From assembly GCF_021173085.1 (NCBI RefSeq), contig NZ_CP076412.1, positions 558,001-622,000 of the forward strand: 64,000 nt of DNA, in the 5' to 3' direction. The DNA comes from Ralstonia wenshanensis (GTDB taxonomy: Bacteria > Pseudomonadota > Gammaproteobacteria > Burkholderiales > Burkholderiaceae). Position 1 is the first letter of the stretch, and the number at the start of each line of letters is the position of its first letter. Under the pieces are notes generated by a model that saw only the letters and a list, made by a program, of their open reading frames with translations, was not told the origin of the DNA and did not search any database. A program made the position numbers and the translations under genes. This document shows positions 1-8,112 of the stretch, one piece after another.

Positions 1-366
1 GACACCTACGGCCACCCCGTGGGCGATACGGTATTGGTTGAGATCGCTCGCACGCTGCGTGTGAATTCGCGCCCCATCGATGCGGTAGGCCGCTACGGCG
101 GCGAGGAATTTCTGGTGGTGCTGCCCGACACGAACGTCCCCCAGGCCACCAGCATTGCGGAGCGCTTACGCAGCGCGGTGGAGTCCTTGGAGATTTGCAC
201 CCCCGAGGCCGACATCCGGTGCACGATCAGCCTGGGCTTGGCGAGTTGTGAGCCAGGGCAGAACCTGTGCACGCCCACCGACCTCATCATGCGCGCCGAT
301 GCCGCGCTGCTGGCTGCCAAACGGCTGGGGCGCAATCGCGTGATATTCGACGGCCAGCCGGTGTAG
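1..366 (+). CDS. Diguanylate cyclase (GGDEF), C-terminal part
   Basis: C-terminal part of a GGDEF enzyme whose start lies before the window; the family makes cyclic di-GMP from two GTP. The frame is open from base 1 with DTYGHPVGD, then the intact signature GGEEF, and closes with AKRLGRNRV, so the GGDEF domain is the last domain. An RxxD inhibitory site (RPID) sits five residues before GGEEF, which suggests product inhibition. The N-terminal sensory part cannot be seen. The next gene converges on it from the other strand with one base between the stops. Confidence 0.9.
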   Translation, partial: DTYGHPVGDTVLVEIARTLRVNSRPIDAVGRYGGEEFLVVLPDTNVPQATSIAERLRSAVESLEICTPEADIRCTISLGLASCEPGQNLCTPTDLIMRADAALLAAKRLGRNRVIFDGQPV

Positions 367-367
367 G

Positions 368-793
368 TCAGTCTGGCGCTGGCACACCGCCGCGGCGGGC
401 GACGCGTACGTCAACACGTTCGGGCGCCAACGCACGTTCGAACACCGCGCGCGCGGCATGCGTCGTGCCGGTGCCGCACATGAACGCGTCGACGGCGGCA
501 AAGCCGTGTTCTGGCCAGGTATGAATGGAAAGGTGCGATTCAGCAAGCAGCAACACGCCGGTCACGCCGCCCTGCTCGCCAGCGGGCAGCCCTGCGCGCA
601 CCGAATCGAATCGATGCAGATGCGCATGCAGGATGGTGGCGCCCAGCGCGCCAGCAGCATCACGCAGCGCGCTTTCCAATGCAACCGCATCGCGCAGCAG
701 CGCAGGCGCCACGCCGTACAGATCGAGCAGGAGATGCTCGCCCACGGCGGCGGGTGCTTCATCCACAGGCAGCGCTGCGTCAGTGCGCGTCAC
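368..793 (-). CDS. speD: S-adenosylmethionine decarboxylase proenzyme
   Basis: Pyruvoyl-dependent AdoMet decarboxylase (141 aa) supplying decarboxylated AdoMet, the aminopropyl donor for spermidine synthesis. The short bacterial/archaeal class is recognised by AESHLSIHTWPE. Self-cleavage is expected between Glu85 and Ser86. His91 and Cys106 lie +5 and +20 from that serine, the spacing known for the Thermotoga enzyme (Ser63, His68, Cys83). I chose the GTG start at 793 because its first bases form a GTGA overlap with the stop of the upstream small gene, giving the family's usual length. It is the last gene of a minus-strand run from DUF350; the aminopropyltransferase-like partner lies on the divergent arm. 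Confidence 0.85.
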   Translation of the reverse strand: MTRTDAALPVDEAPAAVGEHLLLDLYGVAPALLRDAVALESALRDAAGALGATILHAHLHRFDSVRAGLPAGEQGGVTGVLLLAESHLSIHTWPEHGFAAVDAFMCGTGTTHAARAVFERALAPERVDVRVARRGGVPAPD

Positions 794-975
794 TTGTGGC
801 CCCCGCTGAAGCCGCCGCCATAACCGCTGCCGCCCGACGAGCCGCCCCAGTAAGACGAGCCACCCGTGCTGCTGCCGTACGACGGCGTGCGCGGCGCAGC
901 AAAGCCGGCCTTCCAGTCCATATAGGTCGCGCCAATCACCACGGCCACGGCATAGAGAACGAACCAGTTCTTCAT
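790..975 (-). CDS. Small single-pass membrane protein, Gly/Ser-rich tail
   Basis: Protein of 61 aa with one hydrophobic N-terminal segment (residues about 4-18, LYAVAVVIGATY) and a tail of mostly Gly, Ser and Tyr (SYWGGSSGGSGYGGG). No enzymatic motif is visible. The start ATG overlaps the stop of the DUF4178 gene (ATGA) and its stop overlaps the speD start (GTGA), so translation is coupled on both sides and the gene is real despite its size. Function unknown; context points to the membrane complex formed by its neighbours. Confidence 0.7.
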   Translation of the reverse strand: MKNWFVLYAVAVVIGATYMDWKAGFAAPRTPSYGSSTGGSSYWGGSSGGSGYGGGFSGGHK

Positions 976-2420
976 TCCCCGCCCCCAATCTTGGCGACCA
1001 GCCACGCGGGCACGAGCAACAGCAGCGCCGCGAAGAACGTGATACCGAACACCGAGCCCGGCGCCATGAAGAACGGCACGAGGTTCAGTAGACCGAGCAG
1101 CACGCAGGCAACCACCGCCACCGTCATGTAGCTCGACGACGAAGACTTGGTCGGCTCGGCCACCACCTTGCCGAACCACGCCTTGATCTGTGCGGCGCTC
1201 ACCGGCGTGCTTCTGGACCACGTCAGCTCATGCGCGTCGCTCTCTGCAGCCAGGCTTTCCTCGCCGGCGGTGTATTCGACCACACGCGTCTGGTCGCCCG
1301 TTTGAACGCGCCAGTTGAAGGCGCCGGCGGCGTAGGTCACGCGCGAGGTGTAGTCCTCGTCGCGGGTAAAGACCTTGCCGTCGAGCACCGCGGTGCGGCC
1401 GTCCTTCTGGGTGGGCCAGCGGTCGAGCACACTCGCGCGGAACCAGCCGTCGTCAGTTTCGACCATCCAGCTGAAACCGCGCTTGGGCGTGTACAGCAGG
1501 TATTCGAACCATTCGCCACCGCCATCGACCACCGCGCGGCGCATCACGCCGATCACCTGCCACTGCAGGCCGTCGATAAGCGCCTTGTCGCCCAGCTCCA
1601 GTGTGGTGACGACCTGCGGCACCGACCGCGCACGCGCAATGATGTCGCCGCGCGGCGTGGCGGCATCGATGGCCGCACCACAGCCGGGGCACAGCACGTG
1701 GCCCGTCACACCGGGGCTGAATGGAATCGACGTGCCGCACTGCGGGCAATCGAGATTCGTGAGCTTGCCCGGGACGCGGCCAGCGGTTTCCTTGATTTCG
1801 GCGTCGGTGCGCAGAAGCTGGCACTTGAGCACGTCGAGCGTGGTGGCCTCGCCCACGTAGAGCGTGGGGGCCGTGCCGTCGGAGTAATCCAGCGTGATGA
1901 AGGCGTCTTCGCGGCGGCCATCGGCTACGCGCGCATGCCAGCCTTCACCCACGCGGAACGGCAACTCGCCCTGACCGCCTGTGCAATCGGCCTCGCGCAC
2001 GTCGGACAACACGAACTGCTTGCCCTCGGCGTCGTACAGCTGACCGGGCCGCAGCGCCTCGAACGCGACCGCATTGGCGGGCGTGCCGCGCGCGAACGTC
2101 ATCGTGACCTGCCCGGACGCTTCTGCGAGCCAGCCATCGGTGCCGTCGTCGAACAACACGTACCACTCGTTCCAGAAGCCCGCGTCGTAGCGCAACTGGA
2201 TACGGCCAACAACTGTGAACGCCTTGCTCTTGTAGCGCCCGGTGGTGCCGATCTGCACGCGTGCGTAGTCCTCCAGCACGGCAGACATCTTGCCGATGTC
2301 GGAAAGCGTCTCGCCGTCGCGCAGGAGCGTGCTTTTGCAGAAGCTGCACACCGCCATCACGGCAGCGGCAGACTTCAGTTCCACCGGCGCGCCACACGCC
2401 GGGCAGTTGGCATGAAACAT
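972..2420 (-). CDS. DUF4178 protein with two zinc ribbons and C-terminal membrane segments
   Basis: Protein of 482 aa. It starts MFHANCPACGAPVELK, a CxxC zinc ribbon completed by CSFC, and has a second ribbon (CPQCG, CPGCG) near residues 220-245. Between and after the ribbons lie two beta-rich repeats of the DUF4178 type (for example IQLRYDAGFWNEWYVLFDDG). Two hydrophobic segments close the protein (about residues 430-478), so it is probably anchored in the inner membrane. Start set at the ATG just before the first ribbon. DUF4178 has no known reaction; it recurs beside SPFH, DUF350 and polyamine genes. Four bases overlap the next small gene. Confidence 0.75.
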   Translation of the reverse strand: MFHANCPACGAPVELKSAAAVMAVCSFCKSTLLRDGETLSDIGKMSAVLEDYARVQIGTTGRYKSKAFTVVGRIQLRYDAGFWNEWYVLFDDGTDGWLAEASGQVTMTFARGTPANAVAFEALRPGQLYDAEGKQFVLSDVREADCTGGQGELPFRVGEGWHARVADGRREDAFITLDYSDGTAPTLYVGEATTLDVLKCQLLRTDAEIKETAGRVPGKLTNLDCPQCGTSIPFSPGVTGHVLCPGCGAAIDAATPRGDIIARARSVPQVVTTLELGDKALIDGLQWQVIGVMRRAVVDGGGEWFEYLLYTPKRGFSWMVETDDGWFRASVLDRWPTQKDGRTAVLDGKVFTRDEDYTSRVTYAAGAFNWRVQTGDQTRVVEYTAGEESLAAESDAHELTWSRSTPVSAAQIKAWFGKVVAEPTKSSSSSYMTVAVVACVLLGLLNLVPFFMAPGSVFGITFFAALLLLVPAWLVAKIGGGE

Positions 2421-2508
2421 GGTCAGGTCGTTCGATTGCGCGAAAAATTGCGCAGAAAAAACGGGCGGCTTGCGGTGCCGCCCGGTCATCCGATCAGCGG
2501 GCCGAAGC

Positions 2509-3558
2509 TCAGCCTCCGGTCAGCGCCTTGAGCACGGCAGCCTTGCCGGCGTCAAAGTCAGCTTGCGTGATGAGGCCCTTGTCGAGCAGCTCCTTGAGTT
2601 TGGCCAGGCGTGCGGCAGGGTCGTCCGCTGCGGGTGCAGCCGGTGCCGCAGCCGCAGGTTGAGCCGCCGGAGCAGCCGCCCCACCCGCGTTACCCTGCAC
2701 CGCCGTACGCAGGCTGTCGGCCATCGCCTGGCCCATCGCCAAGCCTGCTGCCAGGCCGGCACCCGTACCTGCGATGCCGCCTTCGTTGCGTGCGGCCAGC
2801 GGCAGCGATTCGGCCGTCTGGTACTGCGTGAAGCGCTGCATGTCGCCGGTCATGTCCATGCTGATGCGGCGGTCCAGCGCAGCCTGCAGTTCGTCGGGCA
2901 GCGTGACGCTGGACACCTGGAAGCTGTCGAGCGCCAAGCCGTACTGCGTGAACTGCGGCAGCAGCGCCTCGCGCACCTTGTTCGACATCAGCATCTGGTT
3001 GGCGGCCAGGTCGAGGAACGGCACGCCGGATTCGCCAAATGCCGTGGCCATCGCACCCATGATGACGGGGGCGAGTTGCGCCTCGACTTCATCGACGGTG
3101 TAGATGTCGCGCGTGCCGCTCACCTGCTGGTAGAACAGCTTCGGATCGGCCACATGGTAGGCGTACACGCCAAAGGCGCGCAGGCGCACCATGCCGAAAT
3201 CCTTGTCGCGCACCGTCACCGGCTGCGGCGTGCCCCAGCGGCGGCCAAGCTGCTGGCGCGTGCTGAAGTAGTAGACGTCGGACTTGAAGGGGGACTCGAA
3301 CAGCTTGTCCCAGTTCTTCAGATACGTAAGAACGGGCAGCGTCTGCGTGGTCAGCTTGAAGGTGCCGGCACCGAACACGTCAGCAATCTGCCCTTCGTTG
3401 ACGAACATCGCCATCTGCGAGTCGCGCACGACCAGGGTGCCGCCGTTCTGGATTTCCATGTCCTGCATCGGATAGCGCCAGGCGAGCACGCCGTCTTCGC
3501 TTTCCGTCCATTGCAGGATGTCGATGAACTGCTTCTTGATGAAACTGGACAGGCTCAC
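2509..3558 (-). CDS. SPFH/band-7 (YdjI-like) protein with SHOCT tail
   Basis: Protein of 349 aa of the virion-core-like/YdjI branch of the SPFH (band 7) superfamily, membrane-associated scaffold proteins. Residues 1-230 carry the SPFH fold (MSLSSFIKKQFIDILQW start, strand-rich core, helix ending in LQAALDRR). A Gly/Ala/Pro-rich linker (about 255-310) follows, then a short C-terminal helical pair typical of SHOCT (LKELLDKGLITQADFDAGKA). SHOCT domains usually mediate oligomerisation or partner binding. It sits between DUF350 (50 bp upstream) and DUF4178 (88 bp downstream) on the same strand. Family call is firm; the role is inferred. Confidence 0.8.
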   Translation of the reverse strand: MSLSSFIKKQFIDILQWTESEDGVLAWRYPMQDMEIQNGGTLVVRDSQMAMFVNEGQIADVFGAGTFKLTTQTLPVLTYLKNWDKLFESPFKSDVYYFSTRQQLGRRWGTPQPVTVRDKDFGMVRLRAFGVYAYHVADPKLFYQQVSGTRDIYTVDEVEAQLAPVIMGAMATAFGESGVPFLDLAANQMLMSNKVREALLPQFTQYGLALDSFQVSSVTLPDELQAALDRRISMDMTGDMQRFTQYQTAESLPLAARNEGGIAGTGAGLAAGLAMGQAMADSLRTAVQGNAGGAAAPAAQPAAAAPAAPAADDPAARLAKLKELLDKGLITQADFDAGKAAVLKALTGG

Positions 3559-3607
3559 AGCAAACTCCTTCGCGATGATTCGCGGCTCAGGAAGAATCAG
3601 GACAAGG

Positions 3608-4006
3608 TCACGACAGGCACGCCGCGTTGATCACGCCAACGGCCAATGCGCTCACGCCAAACAGCATACCGGCGGCGATATTGTTGTGTTCGATCTGCAA
3701 GCGGTAGTCGGGCATCAGCCGCGTGAGCACCAGGAAGACGATCAGCTGCACCACCGACGCCATCACCGCCCAGAACAGGAAGGGCACCAGGCCATCGGCG
3801 TGCGTGATGCTCGACGCGATGGTGAGCACGAAGCCGAGCAGCGCACCGGCCAGCGACAGCGCCGCCGCAATATTGCCTTCGCGGATCAGCTTGACCTCGT
3901 CATACGGCGTCAGGCGCAGGTAGATGAAGAAGAAGCCGGAAAACACCACGGCGCCCGCCAGCAGGTGCGAGGCGTAGGCGATCACGGAAGCGGTCATGTC
4001 GGGCAT
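3608..4006 (-). CDS. DUF350 (UPF0719, YjfL-like) inner-membrane protein
   Basis: Protein of 132 aa with four hydrophobic segments (about residues 5-30, 45-70, 77-96, 110-130), matching the small DUF350/UPF0719 family that includes E. coli YjfL. The start ATG at 4006 (MPDMTASVIAY) gives the family length; an upstream in-frame extension is basic and not membrane-like. It is the first gene of the minus-strand arm and is divergent from the spermidine-synthase-like gene, with a 175-bp intergenic stretch that should hold both promoters. Biochemical role unknown. Confidence 0.8.
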   Translation of the reverse strand: MPDMTASVIAYASHLLAGAVVFSGFFFIYLRLTPYDEVKLIREGNIAAALSLAGALLGFVLTIASSITHADGLVPFLFWAVMASVVQLIVFLVLTRLMPDYRLQIEHNNIAAGMLFGVSALAVGVINAACLS

Positions 4007-4181
4007 GGGATGGCCGTGCAGTACATAGGTGGCGCCACTATAGCGGCTGATGCGCCGCTTGCGTACCCCCCGATGCTGCCGTGCACCAGCCTGCTCGCGG
4101 GCCGGGAAAAAAGGCGGCACAATCGCGCTCGCCTTGGCATCCGCCGTTTGTTAACACCCCTTCATTTTTCACCTTCGCAGC
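4007..4181. promoter_or_regulatory. Divergent promoter region of the polyamine/membrane gene set
   Basis: The 175 bp between the DUF350 start and the start of the membrane spermidine-synthase-like gene. Both arms must be expressed from here or from upstream read-through. I see no clear palindrome or strong sigma-70 box, so the regulator cannot be named. Confidence 0.4.
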
Positions 4182-5759
4182 ATGTCGACGCCGCAGCCTG
4201 ACGCCACATACGAACCCACGCAGCCTGCGGGCCGCGGCAATGCCTTGCTGGTCCTCGCCGTCTTCGTGGTGGCCTCATGCGGGCTGGCGTACGAATTGAT
4301 TGCCGGGGCACTGGCTTCGTACCTGCTGGGTGATTCCATCCTGCAGTTCTCTTCCATCATCGGCGCCTATCTGTTTGCCATGGGAATCGGCTCGTGGCTC
4401 TCACGCTACGTGGCCGACGACGCGCTGCTCGCCCGCTTTGTCGATCTGGAATTGCTGGTCGGGCTGTTTGGCGGCGTGTCTGCGGCGGCATTGTTTGCGT
4501 TGTTTGCACTGGAGTCGGCGCCGTTCCGGCTGGTGCTGTATGCGCTGGTTACGGTGATCGGCGTGCTGGTCGGCATGGAGATCCCGCTGGTGATGCGCAT
4601 GCTGCATCGGCGGCAGGCCAAGTTCTCCGATCTCGTCAGCCGCGTGCTGACGTTCGATTACCTCGGCGCGCTGGCCGTGTCGCTGCTGTTTCCGCTGGTG
4701 CTGGCGCCGCGCCTGGGGCTGGTGCGCACCGGCTTCCTGTTCGGCCTGTTCAATACGGCGATTGCGGTCTGGACGCTCTGGCATTTCCGTGCCGAGCTGG
4801 CGCTCTCGGCCCGCATGCGCACGGCGATGGCGTGGCGCGCCGGCGCAGTGGCAGCGGCATTGCTCGCGGGCTTTGGCGCATCGGACAAGCTCACGCACTG
4901 GTCTGAACGTGCGCTCTTTGGCGACGAGATCATCCATGCAATTTCCTCGCCGTATCAACGGCTGGTGGTGACACGCTGGAAGGATGACCTGCGCCTGTAC
5001 ATCAACGGCAACCTGCAGTTTTCGTCGCGCGACGAATACCGCTATCACGAGGCGCTCGTGCTTCCTGCGCTGGAATCCGTGCGCGGTGCGCGGCGCGTGC
5101 TGGTGCTGGGCGGCGGCGACGGCCTCGCGCTGCGGCAGATACTGAAGTACCCGCAAATCGAGCACGTCACGCTGGTTGACCTGGACCCGCGCATGACGAA
5201 CCTGTTCTCGCACGCCGAGGCGCTCGTCGCGCTCAATCAGCATGCGTTCAGCGACCCGCGCGTGACGGTGGTCAACGCTGATGCCGCGCAATGGATGCAG
5301 ACCGCTACCGACATGTTCGACGTGGCCATCGTGGATTTTCCAGACCCATCCAGCTTCAGCATCGGCAAGCTGTATTCGGTGCCGTTCTATCGGCTGCTGT
5401 CGCGCCATGTGGCGGATACGGGCCTGGTCGTCATTCAAGCGACGTCGCCCTATTTCGCGCCGCGTTCGTATTGGTGTGTGGATGCGACGCTGAAGGAAGC
5501 CGGCTATCGCACGTGGCCCTATCACGCGCTGGTGCCGTCGTTTGGCGAATGGGGTTTCATCCTGGCGGCGCCGGGCCGCGCGGATTTCAAACCGCCTACG
5601 TCGTACCGCGTGCCGACGCGCTTCCTGGATGCCGACACCACGCATCAGATGTTCAGCTTCGCGCCCGACATGCCGCGCCCGCAGGTGGAGCCCAACCGGC
5701 TGAACAACCAGTCGCTGGTGCGGTATTTCGAAGAAGACTGGCACGGCGTGCTGCGCTGA
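4182..5759 (+). CDS. Membrane-anchored spermidine-synthase-like aminopropyltransferase
   Basis: Protein of 525 aa. The first 210 residues hold six or seven hydrophobic segments (for example LLVLAVFVVASCGLAYELIA and ALFALFALESAPFRLVLYAL). The C-terminal half is a Rossmann methyltransferase-like fold of the spermidine synthase family: VLVLGGGDG near residue 308, VDLDPRM, NADAAQWM and the active-site region VDFPDPSS. The family moves an aminopropyl group from decarboxylated AdoMet to an amine; here the acceptor is unknown and the fused membrane part suggests a membrane-linked product. The donor could come from SpeD at 368-793. The next gene follows after 13 bp. Confidence 0.8.
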   Translation: MSTPQPDATYEPTQPAGRGNALLVLAVFVVASCGLAYELIAGALASYLLGDSILQFSSIIGAYLFAMGIGSWLSRYVADDALLARFVDLELLVGLFGGVSAAALFALFALESAPFRLVLYALVTVIGVLVGMEIPLVMRMLHRRQAKFSDLVSRVLTFDYLGALAVSLLFPLVLAPRLGLVRTGFLFGLFNTAIAVWTLWHFRAELALSARMRTAMAWRAGAVAAALLAGFGASDKLTHWSERALFGDEIIHAISSPYQRLVVTRWKDDLRLYINGNLQFSSRDEYRYHEALVLPALESVRGARRVLVLGGGDGLALRQILKYPQIEHVTLVDLDPRMTNLFSHAEALVALNQHAFSDPRVTVVNADAAQWMQTATDMFDVAIVDFPDPSSFSIGKLYSVPFYRLLSRHVADTGLVVIQATSPYFAPRSYWCVDATLKEAGYRTWPYHALVPSFGEWGFILAAPGRADFKPPTSYRVPTRFLDADTTHQMFSFAPDMPRPQVEPNRLNNQSLVRYFEEDWHGVLR

Positions 5760-5772
5760 TGACCGGCACATC

Positions 5773-7395
5773 ATGAACAGCAGACGCAGCTTTCTGGTGG
5801 GCGCAGCAGCGGCCGGCGTGGCCGCTGCGGGTGCCGCTTCGTGGGCAGGCTTTCGGGCCTTTACGGAAATCACGCCCAACGTGCGCATGCCGGGTCAGGC
5901 TGCGGGCCACCAACTGCGCGACTTGCGTGCGTTGCCTGCACCATCGGAAACGCGCCGCGTGGGCGTGGCCATCTGCGGCAGCGGCATCGGCGGATTGAGC
6001 TGCGCTTGGCGGCTGGCAAAAGGCGGCCGGCGCGACGTGGTGGTCGTGGAAGGCCCCGAGCGCTATGGCAATGCCGCTGGCGGCGCCTTCGGTACGCAGC
6101 GCTTCCCGACGGGTGCGCATTACCTGCCGCTGCCGTCGATGGAATCGACGCACGTGCGCGAGATGCTGGCCGACTTTGGCGTGATCGAACGCGACCCGTT
6201 TTCGCTGCGTCCGACGTACGACGAACGCGTGCTCGTACACGCGCCCGATGAACGCCTGTGGCTGGGCAATCGCTGGCAAGACGGCTTCGTGCCGCACGAG
6301 GGCATTACCGAAGCGGAGCGCGCCGAGCACACACGGTTCTTCGCCCAAATCGACAGCCTGCGTCAAACCAAGGGCGCCGATGGCCGCCGCATCTTTGCTG
6401 TGCCGACAGCGCTTTCGTCCGCAGACCCGGCATGGCGCGCGCTCGATGCACTGACCTTTCGCGACTGGCTGCACCGCGAGGGCTACCGCGCCGCCACGCT
6501 GCACTGGTATGCCGACTACTGCTGCCGCGACGATTACGGCGCCACGGCAGATCACGTCTCAGCATGGGCCGGCATTGCGTACTTCGCCAGCCGCGGCGGC
6601 ATGGCGAGCAATGCCGAGCAGGGCACCGTGCTGACGTGGCCTGAGGGGCTGGACTGGATGGCGGAGCGGCTGTTCGAAGCCGCCGGACTGAATGAGCCAG
6701 GACGCTTGCTACCTGGCAGCGCCGCGCGCATCGGCACGACGAACGAAGCCGGCGCACGCGTCTTCGCCGATGTGCTGCAGGCAGACGGCCGCGTTGTCCG
6801 CTTGCTGGCCGATCACGTGGTCAGCGCGATGCCATTGCACGTTGCCAAGCACATCGTCGAGGGCTTTGATGTCCCCGCCGCCGAGTTGCCCGAAGCCGCG
6901 CCGTGGCTGCTTGCCAACCTGCTCATCGACGGCTTTCCACCCGAACACGACGACACACCACTGGCATGGGACAACGTGGTGTATCGAGGTACCGGCCTGG
7001 GCTACGTGGTGGCCAATCACCAGGACATTCGCGTCGGGCCGCCTGCGCAGAGCGTCTTCACGGCCTACGTGGCGTTGTCGGACATGACGCCCAAGGCGGC
7101 ACGTGAATGGCTGCTGCAGGCATCGCCGCAAGCGCTGCTCGATCGCGCGCTGGCCGATCTGGATGCGGTGTACGGCATTCGCCTGCGCACGCAGATCCGC
7201 CGGGCCGACCTGACGCTGCGCGGCCACGCGATGGCGATTCCCACACCGGGCTTTCTCTCGCGGCCAGACATTGCGCGCCTGCGTGAGAGCGCCGGGCCGA
7301 TCCACTACGCGCATGCGGACCTGTCCGGCTATTCGGTTTTTGAAGAAGCGGCGTGGTGGGGGGATCGCGCGGCGCGGCGCATTCTGGCCGGCTGA
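5773..7395 (+). CDS. Tat-exported FAD-dependent amine-oxidase-like protein
   Basis: Protein of 540 aa. It opens with a twin-arginine signal (NSRRSFLVGAAAAG), then a dinucleotide-binding site near residue 62 (VAICGSGIGGLSCAWRL) and an acidic strand end (VVVVEGPERYG), typical of FAD/NAD(P) oxidoreductases of the amine-oxidase type. The C-terminal part has the substrate/FAD closing region (GPIHYAHADLSGYSVFEEA). It follows the spermidine-synthase-like gene by 13 bp on the same strand, so it may oxidise the polyamine-derived product outside the cytoplasmic membrane. The exact substrate cannot be read from sequence. Confidence 0.75.
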   Translation: MNSRRSFLVGAAAAGVAAAGAASWAGFRAFTEITPNVRMPGQAAGHQLRDLRALPAPSETRRVGVAICGSGIGGLSCAWRLAKGGRRDVVVVEGPERYGNAAGGAFGTQRFPTGAHYLPLPSMESTHVREMLADFGVIERDPFSLRPTYDERVLVHAPDERLWLGNRWQDGFVPHEGITEAERAEHTRFFAQIDSLRQTKGADGRRIFAVPTALSSADPAWRALDALTFRDWLHREGYRAATLHWYADYCCRDDYGATADHVSAWAGIAYFASRGGMASNAEQGTVLTWPEGLDWMAERLFEAAGLNEPGRLLPGSAARIGTTNEAGARVFADVLQADGRVVRLLADHVVSAMPLHVAKHIVEGFDVPAAELPEAAPWLLANLLIDGFPPEHDDTPLAWDNVVYRGTGLGYVVANHQDIRVGPPAQSVFTAYVALSDMTPKAAREWLLQASPQALLDRALADLDAVYGIRLRTQIRRADLTLRGHAMAIPTPGFLSRPDIARLRESAGPIHYAHADLSGYSVFEEAAWWGDRAARRILAG

Positions 7396-7419
7396 TTTCC
7401 TGGCGCCGCCGCAGGACGT

Positions 7420-7692
7420 TCAGCGCAACCGCTCAACCTCGGCCATCAGATCCCACGCGGCCGGATCGATATCGCTGCGCTCAAGGGCCAGCGACACGTA
7501 TGCGCCGATCATGTCGACAAACCCGCGCGCAAACGCGGGCGGATACCCGCTGCCCGTGTACTGCATCAGTTGCTGCCGCAAGAGGCGCGGCCGATGCTGC
7601 CCGAACTCGCGCACATAGGCCTGCGTTCGGCAAAGGAAAGCCCGCGCTTCCAGCGCACCATCAAGGTAGACGCGACGTTTGGTGAGTGTCAT
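7420..7692 (-). CDS. Small protein of a C4-RNA module, paralogue of 29636-29917
   Basis: Protein of 90 aa starting MTLTKRRVYLDGALEAR. I know no function. Its ATG overlaps the stop of the 30-aa gene upstream (ATGA), so translation is probably coupled. It shares a pattern with the protein at 29636-29917: Y-x2-GAL-x-A-x3-L-x2-TQ near the N-terminus, then GF-x-D-x-IGAY and a helical end with R/V/L-rich turns. Both genes sit behind a C4-like RNA, so it may be an antirepressor-like or toxic phage-type product; that is inference. Confidence 0.6.
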   Translation of the reverse strand: MTLTKRRVYLDGALEARAFLCRTQAYVREFGQHRPRLLRQQLMQYTGSGYPPAFARGFVDMIGAYVSLALERSDIDPAAWDLMAEVERLR

Positions 7693-7781
7693 GGGCGGCT
7701 CCCGGCTCGCAACGGAACGGGACACAGCCAAGGTGGAGAAGGAAAAGACGCGGGGCGACGCCCGCTGAATACAACAGTCAT
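7689..7781 (-). CDS. 30-aa upstream gene of the C4-RNA module
   Basis: Short reading frame beginning MTVVFSGRRPASF and ending LRAGSRP. A good ribosome site (AGGAGG, seven bases before the ATG) precedes it and its stop overlaps the start of the 90-aa gene (ATGA). The same arrangement, with a 34-aa frame of different sequence, occurs at 29535-29639, which supports a translated leader whose reading controls the downstream gene. Confidence 0.5.
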   Translation of the reverse strand: MTVVFSGRRPASFPSPPWLCPVPLRAGSRP

Positions 7782-7826
7782 GGAGCCTCCTACGGATTGC
7801 AAAAGGCCCGACGTTTCGCTGCTAAA

Positions 7827-7915
7827 CGAGGGTGGCGGGCCCGACGACAGGGTTAGCAGACCGGCCCGTAGGACGCCGGCGACCCGAAGGTCCCCTGCCC
7901 GGCCCGCCAAAGTAC
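7827..7915 (-). ncRNA. C4-type antisense RNA (copy A)
   Basis: The transcript would fold with closing arms GGCGGGCC and GGGCCCGCC, an inner GGACC-UUCG-GGUC hairpin and a loop GGUCUGCUAACC. This layout, ending in CGCCACCC, resembles the C4 antisense RNA of phages P1 and P4. The loop sequence CTGCTAAC is complementary to two copies of GTTTAGCAG, one before (7983-7992) and one after (7818-7826) the RNA core, as expected for a C4 RNA that pairs with its own leader transcript. It lies just upstream of the two overlapping small genes on the same strand. No covariance search was run. Confidence 0.6.
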
Positions 7916-7937
7916 AAGCGTGCGCGAGCACGGACGT

Positions 7938-7957
7938 AAAAAAGCCGCACAAGGCGG
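7938..7957 (-). terminator. Terminator-like hairpin before C4 RNA copy A
   Basis: On the minus strand GCCGC-CTTGT-GCGGC is followed directly by six T. It lies between the likely promoter (TATAAT at 8023-8028) and the C4 core, so it could end a short leader transcript or act as an attenuator. Confidence 0.5.
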
Positions 7958-8022
7958 CCGTCCGGCCATACGGTAAGAATAGGCTGCTAAACCCAGCTGC
8001 CGTTGGTGCGGCAGCGCCGTGA

Positions 8023-8028
8023 ATTATA
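8023..8028 (-). promoter_or_regulatory. Perfect TATAAT -10 box upstream of the C4 module
   Basis: The minus strand reads GCTATAATTCACGG. The -10 hexamer is a perfect match; no convincing -35 lies 16-18 bp upstream (the nearest TTGCAT is 23 bp away). It is placed to drive the leader, C4 RNA and the two small genes. Confidence 0.4.
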
Positions 8029-8112
8029 GCGGCCGCAACAGCGCAGCCCACATGCAAAATTGCAGCATTTCGTGATCGCGCCGTACCGCCAAACCCACCG
8101 TCCTGTGTGGGC

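Noticed and set aside
1230-2531. 433-aa frame opposite the DUF4178 gene
   Set aside because: It lies wholly on the antisense strand, with His/Arg/Val-rich composition and no domain.
7420-8057. Intact prophage or satellite phage
   Set aside because: Only the C4-like RNA and small genes are present. No integrase, capsid or replication gene lies nearby.
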